64,000 nt of DNA from Nymphalis io (taxonomy: Eukaryota; Arthropoda; Insecta; Lepidoptera; Nymphalidae), in contig NC_065897.1 in NCBI RefSeq assembly GCF_905147045.1, positions 10,307,001 through 10,371,000 of the forward strand, written 5' to 3'. Each line of letters begins with the position of its first letter. Position 1 is the stretch's first letter. The translations under genes were made by a program, and so were the position numbers. A model generated the notes under the pieces. That model was given only the letters and a program-made list of their open reading frames with translations. It made no database searches and was not told the origin of the DNA. This document shows, piece after piece, positions 12,674 to 24,900 of the stretch.

Positions 12674-15578
12674 CTAAACATTACTGTGCGATACAACAAG
12701 CCATGATAGTATGAAATAGAATAAACATATTGGAAACACTGCAAGTCCCTTCTTGCCCTCAGGTTGACTATCACCGAGAAACTTTGTAGCCGCTGAAAAT
12801 TGTTTAAAAATTATAAGGTTTTCGCACAACCATTGGCACATTCCAAATTCTTAACATTAAGTTTAATAGGTTTTTTTTATAGTATAGGTAGGCGGACACC
12901 TGATGGTAAATGGTCACTAACGCCCATAGACATTGGCATTGTAAGAAATCTTAACCATTGCTTACATCGCCAATGCGCCACCAACCCGGGGAATTAAGAT
13001 GTTATGTCCCTTGTGCCTGTAATTACACTGGCTCACTCACCCCTCAAACCGGAACACAACAATACCAATGACTGCTGTTTTACGGTAGAATATCTGCTGA
13101 GTGGGTGGTACCTACTTAGACGAGCTTGCACAAAGCCCTACTACAAGTAGTACAAATCATTCTACTTATTATTAATTAAAATTCGTTTAGTCTATTTTTT
13201 AATTAATTCAATTTATAAATAATAGTCATTAATATTAATACCAGTTTTATAACAGATATAATAATATAAAAGATCTAATAAATAAAAAATACAGTTTTAC
13301 TACTAACCAAATGTCGCCCAGGCAAATCCAATCATTGAAATGACGAGACGTAGGAAAAACAAGAAGGTATTTTGAGTTGTGAAGAGTATCACTCTGCAGA
13401 TGATCAATGACAATGCAATGGGGAACAGGCAATAACCCAAAACACAAACTGATTGAAAGAATGATCTGAAATAAGAAAAAAATATATTGTACAAAGAAAT
13501 TAAATTTAATTTGGCTTTATTGTAAGTAATTGATAACATACAAATAATAAAAAGCATTCCCTTGTGACGTGTGCTCACATATTAAACAGACTGCCCCGTT
13601 GGTCTAGTGGCTAGATATAAGGCCCCAGACCCCAAAGTCCTGGGTTAAAATCTCAGGTCGGGCCAGTAAAGTTATTGAGTTTTTCTATTGAAAATTTTCA
13701 GTAGCAGCCCGGAGTCTGGAAGTTGGAAAAAGTCCTGCGCCAGAACTCTTACCGGTAGTGTCGGATTAAGGTCCCATCGGATTATAAGAGTTAGGAAATA
13801 GAGTGCACCTGTGTTTGCGCACACACTTGTGCGCTATAATATGTCCTGCAGTGGTGGATATTGGTCTGGAGAACAATATTATTATTATTAAACATACCTT
13901 TGCTGGTCCAACCTTATTAAGATAATACTTTAAAATGCAGAATTATCTTTACATTTTGTCAAAGACTATTCATGTAAGACAAACAAATATTGAATGTATA
14001 CATTGTAATTATTAATTTATTTAGTGATGGGTAATGTCTATTTTAATAAATAGAGTAAACATACATATTTCCACCGAGCAATTTAGAATTTATGGTCACA
14101 ATAGCTGCTCCAATCCAGACTAGGACAAACACCTCTGCAAACTCGGGGCCACCATCATTTGAATTATCTGCCCTTTCTGTTGACCCCTGTAGGACTGTTG
14201 CCATGAAAGTGCACAGTAGCAATGGACCCCATAAATCCCCTGTAAACAAATCAAATAAAATTAACATTTGCTCTTAATAATTAACACTATGTAAAAAAAA
14301 CACAAGCCATAAACCACAATAAACCTTTTTGAATTGAATAATGATATAATTTAAGAAACACTTACATTCTTTTAATAAACTAGTTTTTTCTCTAGGAATA
14401 AGGACATGGTAAAATTTGTTTCCGACAGCTCTTAAGTCACGTAACTGAAACATAACAAAAAAGTATATTTTTATATTTTACTTAGCTTACTTTTCTTTTT
14501 CCAGAATAAGATAAATATATTTAATAAATTAAATGATAAACAAACTTCATGTGAATTTTTGAATGACTAAAACTGAAAACTGAAGACACCTTGCTTTACC
14601 AATACTGTCAATTTTGAAAGCTCAGTTGTGAATACATTTGCACCTGTAATTAGGCCTATTGATCTTTAAAAGTAAGTAGTAAGTAACAGTCTGTAAATGT
14701 CCTGTTGGAAGATTATTTACTTCGCTGCTCCATTACAGTCTGGTGGACAAATATCAGGCAGAATTTAACCATTTACTGTATTTCCATTTTCATTCATCAC
14801 TGAGTATGAGATGATTTATAAACACTAATTAAACATATAAAACTAAACGGTACATACCACTGCGCCATCTCGAGTCTGATAATAATTAAACCTTCACAAA
14901 AGTATTGATAATTAGCAGAAGTATGTATATAGAATATATGTAGTGTTGATTTAAATTTGTTTCTTTTATAAATCTAATTAGCAAAGAAACAACAAATTGA
15001 AAATAGATTTATTTTAATGGACTCTCTTTTTTATTCCTAAATGCTTTTGAACATACATGCTGTAATTAAAAGAAGGGTAGGTAGATTAACTTACAAATGT
15101 TTCCTTGATTGGTTCGTCTAGCGTGTTGAATTCCATGCTATCACCTGAAGGTACTCCTCGTGTCGGTACATTCATTTCTCCTTCCACCACACCCACATCA
15201 CCAGATGGAAACATCTAATAATATATCAAATATAAATGATAATTTTGATTTTGTTTAGTAAAAATATTTTATTTTAAGATAACTAATAGATATGAAAACC
15301 ACAAAACATTTTAATCATAATTTTTCAACTTTTGCTGTTTTATTAAATTCTTAATACTTTATATCGTACTTGCTTTCGCTTAGATTCAAATAATTTTAAT
15401 AAAAAGACGTGGTATTAATACTATAGTTTTGAAAGAAACTTAAAATCATTCAACATAAATTATGTATGCAAAATTAATAATATTTTTATATATTGATTAG
15501 TTTATTAATTTTATAAATTTTCATAGTACTCGAAAAATAATGCCAACTTACATCGTACTTTGTGTCAAAACCTGACAT
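12674..15578 (-). CDS. Yipf6: YIPF6-type Yip1-domain Golgi membrane protein
   Basis: Yip1-family multi-pass membrane protein of the Golgi, acting with Rab GTPases in membrane traffic (family knowledge). Exons on the minus strand: 15578-15552, 15214-15095, 14444-14366, 14239-14065, 13465-13308, 12792-12674. All borders are AG/GT, phases agree, and the sum is 678 bases, 225 residues; human YIPF6 is 236. It starts MSGFDTKYD at ATG 15578-15576. Hallmarks include the LNE/LDE-x-IKET-like segment, LRDLRAVGNKFYHVLIPR, WDLWGPLLLCTF, DGGPEFAEVFVLVWIGA, TINSKLLGGN, SFFQSVCVLGYCLFP and the tail FLGDSQPEGKKGLAVFP. Four to five hydrophobic segments fill the C-terminal half; the N-terminus is hydrophilic and would face the cytosol. 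The last intron contains a family-2 SINE and the preceding intron a family-3 SINE. Confidence 0.96.
12871..13142 (-). mobile_element. A-tailed SINE-like repeat, family 2, in YIPF6 last intron
   Basis: Reverse-strand copy: poly-T at 12871-12879, then the complement of the family body, ending at the AAGCCCTACT head complement. It lacks the CCCATATGCTCGTCC part seen in younger copies. Same sense as YIPF6. Confidence 0.88.
13589..13886 (+). mobile_element. tRNA-derived SINE, family 3, with target-site duplication
   Basis: Head has box A-like TTGGTCTAGTGGCTA and a diverged box B (GGGTTAAAATCTC), then a body shared with 17685-18014. Ends in ATTATTATT. The 8-base repeat ATTAAACA flanks it at 13581-13588 and 13887-13894. 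Inserted in a YIPF6 intron, antisense to the gene. Confidence 0.85.
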
Positions 15579-16313
15579 TTTTTGTCTATAATTGGTTAAT
15601 GCTTAAGTAAGATATTTTCACATAAAACGAAATATGGTTAACATATAGTAAATATTCCAACACATCAAACACAATTTACAATTGATCATATCATTTAACA
15701 AATCACAAAATTCCAAGCTGTCAAAAACTAAGAAATGTCAATGAGTCAATGACAATAATCATTGGTCACATACATTTACCTACCAGATCAAAAAACACTA
15801 AATCGAATGGAATTAATATTTAAAAAAGCGCGATACCAAAAATGTTAAATAGCAATATTCATTGTAGAACAATTTCTAAGAATTTTGACGCTTTTATTCT
15901 ACTTTTACTAAATTTCCACTTGCGGCTTTGCCTTCGTACAATGTTAGGTCCTCTAAACCCTTTTTTCTACCCTTAAGAACGTGTATGCAAATGTCATAAT
16001 GGTCGATTGAAAAGTCTAATATTACATTTTTTCCAATTGTACAAGGATAACGATAAAGTATATGTTATGCATAGAATGCCGTATATAACCTCTTCCACTT
16101 TTACTCTCTAAGTAAAAATCTTCTATGTACCATAATTGACATTTGAAGTCATTTTTGATTTTGCGAATGTCACTGTCAAATTTCATATAAAATTATTAAC
16201 TAATTACCTACGATCTACATGTTTTTATTTGCAAAATAAAAAAATTAAAGTTTTAAATTTCAAATAATACCTAGCTATTAAAATTATTTGAAAAGCGATG
16301 TCAAATATACGCA
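15579..16313. promoter_or_regulatory. Shared 5' region between YIPF6 and APC11 (head-to-head)
   Basis: About 735 bases separate the two divergent ATGs. The stretch must hold both promoters and 5' UTRs, possibly as a bidirectional promoter. No TATA box or known motif stands out; the sequence is AT-rich with no CpG-rich core. Inferred from gene arrangement only. Confidence 0.5.
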
Positions 16314-16652
16314 ATGAAAGTAACTGTTAAAAGTAAGATATGACTGTTTTATATCTTCCTATGTCGATTTAACTTTTATATTTTGAGAAAATACATGGAT
16401 ATATTCAATTTTACAGGTTGGACTGGTGTAGCGACTTGGCGGTGGATTGCAAACGACGATAACTGCGGTATTTGTCGTATGCCTTTTGATAGCTGTTGTC
16501 CTGATTGCAAATTACCAGGCGACGATTGTCCTTTGGTCTGGGGTGCGTGTTCCCACTGTTTTCATATTCACTGCATCGTTAAGTGGCTTCACTCGCAACC
16601 GCAACAACAGTGTCCTATGTGCAGACAGGACTGGAAGTTCAATAACAAGTGA
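16314..16652 (+). CDS. ANAPC11: APC11, RING-H2 subunit of the anaphase-promoting complex
   Basis: Catalytic RING subunit of the APC/C ubiquitin ligase, which recruits the E2 enzyme and drives destruction of cyclins and securin at mitosis. Two exons: 16314-16332 (ATG AAA GTA ACT GTT AAA A, then GTAAG) and 16417-16652, in phase, giving 84 residues, the same length as human ANAPC11. It starts MKVTVKSWTGVATWRW. Zinc ligands can be placed at C23, C26, C34, C37, C44, C51, H53, H56, H58, C59, C72 and C75, and the signature GDDCPLVWGACSHCFH is present. The intron is only 84 bases. An AATAAA lies at 16833-16838. Near-invariant family, so the call is secure. Confidence 0.97.
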
Positions 16653-16844
16653 TCAAGTAAGTTAATTTACCAAATATAATGTATTGCTTACTGTTTTAAA
16701 AACCTACTATTTCTTAAACTTATAAAATGATGTAGCAATTATACAGTTAAACATAGATTTTTCTATTTTTGTTATCATTTATTTGTCATTCGAAAGAAGA
16801 AGCATTGTAGAACTGATCACTCCCTACACAACAATAAAATTGGT

Positions 16845-16985
16845 TGGTGTATGGGCAAATGGGCAACCTGAAGGAGAAGGAGTGGTCACCACCGCTTATA
16901 GATAATAACATTAAGAAATATTAACCAGCTATTGCCCTATTGTCAAAGCAACACTAACCTTCAAAACTACAATGACTTATAACCG
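16845..16985 (-). repeat. Very diverged family-2 SINE remnant
   Basis: Shares spaced landmarks with family 2 in reverse orientation: GGGCAAATGGGCAACCTGA, GTGGTCACCACCGC, TAAGAAATATTAACCA. Similar in degree of decay to the copy at 48366-48512. Identity by pattern only. Confidence 0.55.
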
Positions 16986-17237
16986 GATCGCAACAAAGCT
17001 TAGTATGGCTGTTTTTTTTTACTTTTGAATGTTTTTTACTTTTGAGTTATTGTTTATAACACACAAAACTATACTTTAAACTATATTTATAACAAACTTA
17101 CTGTCAAAATTGTAAATAAAGTATTTTTTAAATATAACTTTTAAACTTGGGTAGCTTAAGATGGTCACTATATAAATGGGAGCCATTACCATTCTAATAA
17201 TCAAAATAAATGGTACCATGACCCTATATAACCATAT

Positions 17238-17281
17238 AACCATGACCCTGTAAAATGGACCCATTTTACAGGGTCATGGTT
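17238..17281. repeat. Perfect 21-bp hairpin with 2-base loop
   Basis: The left arm 17238-17258 begins AACCATGACCCTG; the right arm 17261-17281 is its exact reverse complement; the loop is AC. Part of the arm (ACCATGACCCT) is repeated upstream at about 17215. It is probably a recent foldback or MITE relic. Sits between APC11 and the next gene with no other feature. Confidence 0.9.
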
Positions 17282-17684
17282 TTGTATATTCTTTAAATGT
17301 ATAATTTTTTTCTTTCTTCTTTTGAAAAAAAAAACTTAAACATAAATAATCGTAATAAATTAGTTGAATTAGTTATGAGGATTTTTGCCCTTTACCCATC
17401 CACCTACCTTATAACATGTCATATTATATATATATGGGTGTGACATTAAATGGTTAATAAGTATTTATTTTTTCTATATATTTTTTACTAGTACATAATA
17501 AAGGTATGGAACAATTAATTATTTTTAGTTGTTAACAACAGCTATGCTATTTTTATCAGAGGGTAAACCATTTAGATCATTGATTGCGTAACTTTAAACT
17601 GATTTTTGAAATATACAAACCAAAGACATAGCTGCTAGTCTACTCGATTAATTTACATAATAGGCAGCACTATATTTAGTAATA

Positions 17685-18014
17685 ATGTCCTCCAGACCGA
17701 TTTCGGCCATGGTGGCCAATCTCAAGAGGGATTAGCCAACTGCGCAGGACATATTATAATGCACAAGAGTGTGCGCAAACACAGGTGCACTCTATTCCCT
17801 AACTCTCATAATCCGATGGGACTACATTCAGACAAGACCGGAAAGAGCTTTCTGAGGCATTGAAGTATACTTCCAACTTCCAGACTCCGGGCTGCTACTG
17901 AGAGTTTTCGGACAGAAAAACCCAATAACTTTTTTATTGATCCGACCTGGAATTGAACCCTGGACCTCCGAGTCTGCGGCCTTACATATAGCCACTAGAC
18001 CAACGAGGCAGTCA
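17685..18014 (-). mobile_element. tRNA-derived SINE, family 3, full length
   Basis: Reverse-strand copy. The tRNA-like head is at high coordinates (complement of TTGGTCTAGTGGCTA at about 17991-18006; box B complement GGAATTGAACCC near 17950). Body includes GCTGCTACTGAGAG and CACAAGAGTGTGCGCAAACA. Low-coordinate end AATAATGTCC. Confidence 0.88.
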
Positions 18015-18699
18015 AGTTTAGTAATACTAAAAACATCACAATAATAGTAAATTATTGGAAAATAGTAAATTGGAAAATCAAAAGAAAAGAATAAGTTTAT
18101 TATTTTAAAAACTAAATTGTTACGGGTTTCGTGAATACGTAGATATAATCGTTAACTCATGTATTGATATCAGAAAATAATTTAAAGCTCAGCATTTAAC
18201 AGCTTTTATAGAGTGTTCGAAAATATTATTAGTAGAGACCAATATTTTTGAAAACTTAAAATATGTTTTTAAACTATCTATCCTTTTAATGTGTAAAGAA
18301 AAATAGAGAAAATATTTAGTAGGCTGTGTTAAAAAAATACAACATTTTACATTTTTTTTTTAATAATCGTGACCAATTTCTGAGATATATTAAGGAGCAA
18401 AGTAATAGTATACATTTAGCTTCCCTCTTACAAATAGCAGTTGTTACATTTGGATGAGTATAAAACAATAGGTCACTAAGTGCTTTCAAAAGTAGCCTAC
18501 AATAGCCGCCATGCAATGTGGCGTGCGCCGAACCGGTAGTGTTGCGTTCGTTCTCATAGTAAACAATCGTTTCGCAGATAATGTGTGGCTCAATTCATTG
18601 TTTGACCGTCTTAAACTACGTCATAAGAAAATACACAGTTAAGTTCGCAAAATAAAAATATACTTCGTTTTCGGAATTTGTTGCAAGTTATTTGTGTCC

Positions 18700-18925
18700 G
18701 TCCAATAATAAAAAAGTAGTTGTGTGCTGAGGGACGACAATCGCGTCGCGGTGGTCGTATTAATCAGCGTATGCCGCAGTCTGAGTGGCGCACGGGCGGG
18801 GACGGTCGCGTCAAATAAGCGCTCAGAGCTTACGCGCGCGTGACTTACGTGATGTTAATATAACCGCGCTCATTATACTATAGTGTTCGTGTTATAGTAT
18901 TGTCCGAGTGACGCCTCGTTTAAGC
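18700..18925 (+). promoter_or_regulatory. GC-rich promoter/5' UTR of the long LRAP25-type gene
   Basis: The only clearly GC- and CpG-rich non-coding stretch of the left half (GGCGCACGGGCGGGGACGG, TTACGCGCGCGTGAC), immediately upstream of the first coding ATG at 18926. An in-frame stop at 18881-18883 with no ATG between it and 18926 supports that start. Transcription start not determinable. Confidence 0.5.
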
Positions 18926-21900
18926 ATGCTGATGGTACAATCAAACGCCCATCCTATGAAGACCACCAAAATAAAAGGACCCCCACCTGTCCCACCAAGG
19001 CCTAGCCAGAGCATGGTGGCCGAAGCGCTGGCAAAAACTAGAAAAGCCGTAGCAGATTCAAAGGCGACGCTATCTAAAAGTAGAACATTTACTAAAAATG
19101 AAATTAATCATGTTTCATCAAAGGCCAAAACTTTGGATAGGAATTCGACACCGAATAAGCCTTCCGTGTCGCCTCGACAAAACGGGCTCGCGCGCGTCAA
19201 ATCATTTATAAAAGACGTTATCAGTGATCGTAGCTCTTCATCTGATGAGAGGAAATCGAGTGGTCAGAACTCTAGAAGAAGCTCAAGTGATAGTAACTCG
19301 ATTCAATCTCCAACATCTAATAAATCAAGTGAATCGCTGAATTCTAAAGCAGTCAAAACATGCAAACAAATATTAGTGCGATCTTTATCTACTTCTAATA
19401 AATTAGATCAAGATTCAAAGTGTAAAGTTTCTAAATCATCTAGTTTTGCTGAAAAAACCCTGCCTTTGCGCAGAGCTCCGCCGCCTCCAATGTCACCAAA
19501 ACCTAAGTTGAAACCAATGAAACCCTTACCACCTGTACAAAAAAGTGTTAAACAAAGCAGATATTTAAAACAACCGGAAATCGGTATATATACATTGCCA
19601 GTAGACGCGAAGCCACCCCAAAGTCCGATTACAGAAGGGTGTTATGCCACAGTAGCAGAGATACCAAATGTGGAAGATAGATTACAGAACACTACGCTGA
19701 AACCACTCAATGACCTATCAGATAATCAAGATAATTCAGAACATCACTCACAGGATGAGGCTTTAAATAAAAATAACAATTCCCTCGAACGAAAAACATC
19801 AAGAGTTACCGAAATGCTCATTTCAGAAATTCTCGCGAGTAGAAACAACAACAAAGACGAAGCGAATGCCGTTATAGATAAAGGGAAGGATTCTACGAAT
19901 CTATCTAACGGCAACGACTCGTCTGAAATCGAAATGATGAAGGACATGAATAACCATGAAATGTTAATATATGAACTGCAAACAATGAGGTCGCAATCAA
20001 ATGTTCCTGAATGTTTAGATGGCAAGGATAATGATGACATGCAGTGTGATTCAGATTCGGAACATAACTATGCAGTATCCCTTACGAGCGGCAATACTGA
20101 AGACGATCAAGCATACGCATACATACAAGACGATGATCTCAAATCTAGGTATAAATAACCTTCGTTTATAGATGCGTCATAAATTATACTAAGGTTCGTG
20201 ACCTGAATATTTAAAAAAAATGTGTAGAATGTCAACATGAATTTAAGTTTTTGAAAAAAAAAAACTTACGTCACGTTATTTATTACGACAATCAAATAAT
20301 ATTTTCATAAGTAATTGTTGCAAGTAATAGCATTGACTGTTTCGAAATATATAATTATAGTTAAGTACTCTTCGTAAACATTAATAATGGAAACGTTTGA
20401 TCATATCATCATAATTATAAAATAAAAAAAACACCTCATATTATTTTAATTAGAATATTATTTGAAATAGTATTCAATAAAACAACATCAAATAAAAACA
20501 CAGAAATAAAAAAACGTTGCCTACCGGGTAGCAATGAAATCGTTTATTTTTATTTTATTATGAATAAAACATGTATTACTTAGTTTTATAGTATAATACT
20601 TGTTATATTTATCAAGATAAAATATGCTAAATAATAATAAGTCTAGTCTTAAAAAACTACTACAACAAATTATATCTTGACAACAGAAGTAAATAGGTAC
20701 ATAAAAAACTACGATTGATTTGTACGAGTCCTATATGTACATATTGAATATTCAAGTTTTGCTTCTATCGTACTTTAATCTCATAAGTAATTAGTGGTTT
20801 AAATGGCTGACTGTTTTAAAAGTTTAGCAAATTTTTTCATTATCTGTAACACTGAACATTCTATTTCTTGCTCGCTATATTAACTGTCTACCATTTTTTT
20901 TAAATCACTACCGCAATAGGTGCTATACAAATTTCAAACTATGAAATAACCTATGGCACGAGGTGAGCCTAGTAACATGCACTTCTAGGGACTCCCACTA
21001 GCCATGACGTTTAAATTACATTATGCAAGTATTTTAAACCCGACTTAAGCATACCGGCTAGTACATTTAAAATACTTTAACAACCATCGTTTACAGTTTA
21101 GTATGCAATTAGATGTACCATATGTATTATATGCTTATATATAAAAAAACTAACCAATAGTTTTTAATTTAGCGAAAGAAACGCTTCAAGCATATATATG
21201 TGCGTTAGTAAATTCGCTTCTAAAATTGCCTTACATTTTGTACTTATTATTAATAAAACTCGTATCATACGGTAGGTGCCATGCAATGCCACATTTGTGA
21301 ACGCATAAAATTGATCGATTTGCGTTCAAAACAAAAGTGATGAATTTCTATCGCACGCGATACTAGATAGATTAAGATAATTATCATTTATTTCTATTTT
21401 GGTTAGTAAATCAAATAATATACAAAAATCGGTAAAATATATAAATATCGGTAAGACATAAACCTCGTCCAATTTTAGTAAAAAACTATGGCCAATTTTA
21501 ATATTTACTTAAATTTTTAATCGAAACATGAAATCTGTGTCTTAGTGAGATGGATGAGTTATTTTAAAAATTAAATAAAATATTCTGTAAATAAAAGAGA
21601 AAGCCTACAATCAAAGTTGACCGCTATTGACGGAGGATTGTAACATCGATCGAATTATCTGGAATTCGGCCAAACATACATTGAAATTAAAATCTACTTC
21701 TTATCTTACATACTCGTTTGTATTTTATGCTAGCTATAAAATGTCATATTTCGATCCGAAAAGCTGACGTGAATATTTTCTTCTTTATACGTTAAATAAT
21801 ATTTAGTTTTCATCGTTTAAATTTTAAATACAAATATTTTCATGATATAAGAAAGAAACAACTCTAGAAGAATAGAGGAATTTATTAGTATATGTTGAGA

Positions 21901-24900
21901 AATCAGTTTTAAATTCTGGTACATTTAAACAAGTGCCCAGTCTAGCCACTAATTATATCCCTTGCGTATCTGCACCGGGATTTCTATTAACGCATATTGT
22001 TTAAAAACCTTTTTGAGAGCCATTTTTAATACGTTCATGCTATGTACGCTTATTACAATAAAATGTTTATCATAGAATATATGACATTACTTACCCAAAA
22101 AAGTCAAAACAGGTTGCCTTTTTAGCTGAGTGCTTTATTTGAGTTTATTGATTAAGAAATTTTAAGACTTTCTAATTTAAGAACCGAGAGATTCAAGTCC
22201 GCGCACCACTAAGTTTTCATGTTTATCCCACGCTGATCGGCGGATTTTTGACTTAGAACCAAATACGGACTACGCCGATAGTAAATTTTCTAGTTGTGGA
22301 TCATCTACAGGCATTTCCTTTCCTTTTGTCTTATGAAATACTTCTAGATTCTCAAATAAAACCCAACCGTTAAACTGAAATTTCTTTTACTAGACTACGC
22401 AAGCAGTTTCGAGCAATCAGTACGATGTCACTGCAAGGTCTGCCCCCGTTGCCAAAGAGCCTAAGTGGCTTCGCAGACGGCGAGCCTGATCTTAGAGATC
22501 CACCTACACCGGCACCTGCTGATGACAATCATCCGACGGATCTAGACTCGCAATTGATCTATTTGAAAAAAGAAATGGTAAGTTGTAAGATTTTACTCGG
22601 ATTATAATATATATTTATATTTAATATTTTTTATCTTTAGGAGATCAAACAGGCAAATTCATTCAGTCAGAAAAAGGTTTTATTAAAACTATTCTGATTG
22701 CGCTCCGTTTAATAAGAATTATCACATTTAAGATCAAATTATATAGGCTTTAAATGTCAATTAACATTGTGATTGCGTTTGATCTAAAAAACTATTGTCT
22801 AGCCTATCTGACGGAGCCTACAAAAATTTATAATCGTAAACAAACCGTTAACGAGAAAAACTTTAAAATAATTATTAACTCTAAAAAAATAATCGGAAAA
22901 TGTCCTATTAAACCGCTGTTTCATATAAAAGTTTTTAACAGATTTTTAGGTAATGTTTATACGATTCGTAAATTTCCGTGTTTCTTGCTAAAGTTTCTGT
23001 GTACAATAAAAAATAGCGTTCTAACAAAGGCCACGTGCTACAAGAACTAATTTTATAAAGTCTAAACAAGCTCGTGTGTTTGAATATTCATTCACGGCTG
23101 AAATGTCGTCAAGAAATCGGTCAAGTACGTTTTGGGTATAGCTTGCAACTTAAAATTGACCTTTGACATTATGACACGTGTTTAAGAATTAAACAAGTGT
23201 CTAGAAAGGTTCAGTTTAGATTAACCATACAATTTTTAAAAACGAAGAATATGGGGTATCTGGTAACTCATGGTAGTACTTTCAAAAACATATTGTTTGA
23301 TCTTTTTAAATTATCAAACACTTTAGACATAAAGCTGGAATGTATATCCCCCAAGTCTCAATAGTAAATCAATTGTAATTATGTTATTTTATATATCGAT
23401 AGTATAAATATTAAAACGGTGTAAAAACATTTCCTCGAAATATACATCGCGACATTTGTAGAAGTGCGTACAGTGTACGGGTGTCTCATTGGGTGTTATA
23501 TTATAACTATAGACGATAATTACGTAAAAATAATGACATTTATCTAATACTTAAAATATACTTTGTTCAAATTACAACCACTTTTCAATTATAAAATTAC
23601 AAATTTTACTTAAAACTTTAAACTACCACCGTTGTTTCTACTATAAATTATACTAGGCAGTGGTCGTTGCTGTAGCATAGAAACAAATATGAACTCAAAA
23701 TTCATCCTTGGAAGGGGCTCCAATGTTAATAGAACTCTTTTCACTCAATATATTACATATTCTTAAAGGTGAAGCGTTATGTATCCCTAGGTATAGAATG
23801 TGAATACTTTTAGCAATATCTGCAATTGTTGTTATCCCTGTAATCACAACGTTTCGATGGTGCTATTTAAACAGATAAATAAATAACACGTCTACATTTT
23901 GATAGTACGTCAGTTAATCTAGTTTAACATAAATAATATGTTTAAAATATTTATACAGAATTCGTTAAAGATGTAGAACACGCTTCACATCCTTTCTAAA
24001 AGCAGGCCATTAGAATCGTTTTGCCGTATAGAGTTGTTTTATAAAAACTAGAACTCGTGACACGAAAATAGATCGGAAACTTGAATACGGTTGATGCAGA
24101 TGTTAAATTCTTATTGGCGCTTCTAAACACAGAATATATATTTATAATATAAAAACCCTTAAAAACCTTTATTTCATATTAATGTTCCTATTGTATTTTT
24201 TCTCTCTATTAAATTAAATGTTATCAAGTTCTCTCCATGTTTTTATGTTAAAGTGGAAACTTTGTTGGCTTGTGGTAAACAAGTTTGTTGTCAGATGTTT
24301 ATGTATTATATTATGATGTGTGTTTCGTAATAAATACATAAAACAAAAATAAGCAAATTTGATATTTATAATAAACTGTAAAAAAATAACTGTACATATA
24401 ATTAAATACAAAAAACTTCACTTATTTAAATATATGTTAGTTTTTAACGCATCTAACGGGAATTAATATACAGGACGGAATTTATTGAATTTAGCTTGTT
24501 CAAGACATTTCGCGAGAATATCTTTGAAAACTAAACGACTACCGTTCCCGACGATTGTCTTGGGTTCATCATTGTTTTCTTGAGTCTTGATTTTCACATT
24601 TTGATAAAAGATATATCCTAAAAATAAAGATACCTTTATAATAATAAAATTGACTTTAAACTGGTAGGGCTTGGGCAAGGCCAACTGGGACTGGTATATA
24701 ACTAATACATACAGTATTAGGGTGCAAGTTTTGTCCACTACCTCTTCACGAAATTTCGGTTATCCGACGGTTTTTTTTTTTTTTATAGAATAGGAAGGCG
24801 GACGAGCATATGGGCCACCTGATGGTAAGTGGTCACCAACGCTCTTAGACATTGGCATTGTAAGAAATGTCAACCATCGCTTATAGCCAATGCGCCACCA

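Noticed and set aside
22754..23050. 98-codon plus-strand ORF after the LRAP25 exon
   Set aside because: No recognisable domain, composition like the AT-rich intron, no splice or conservation evidence.
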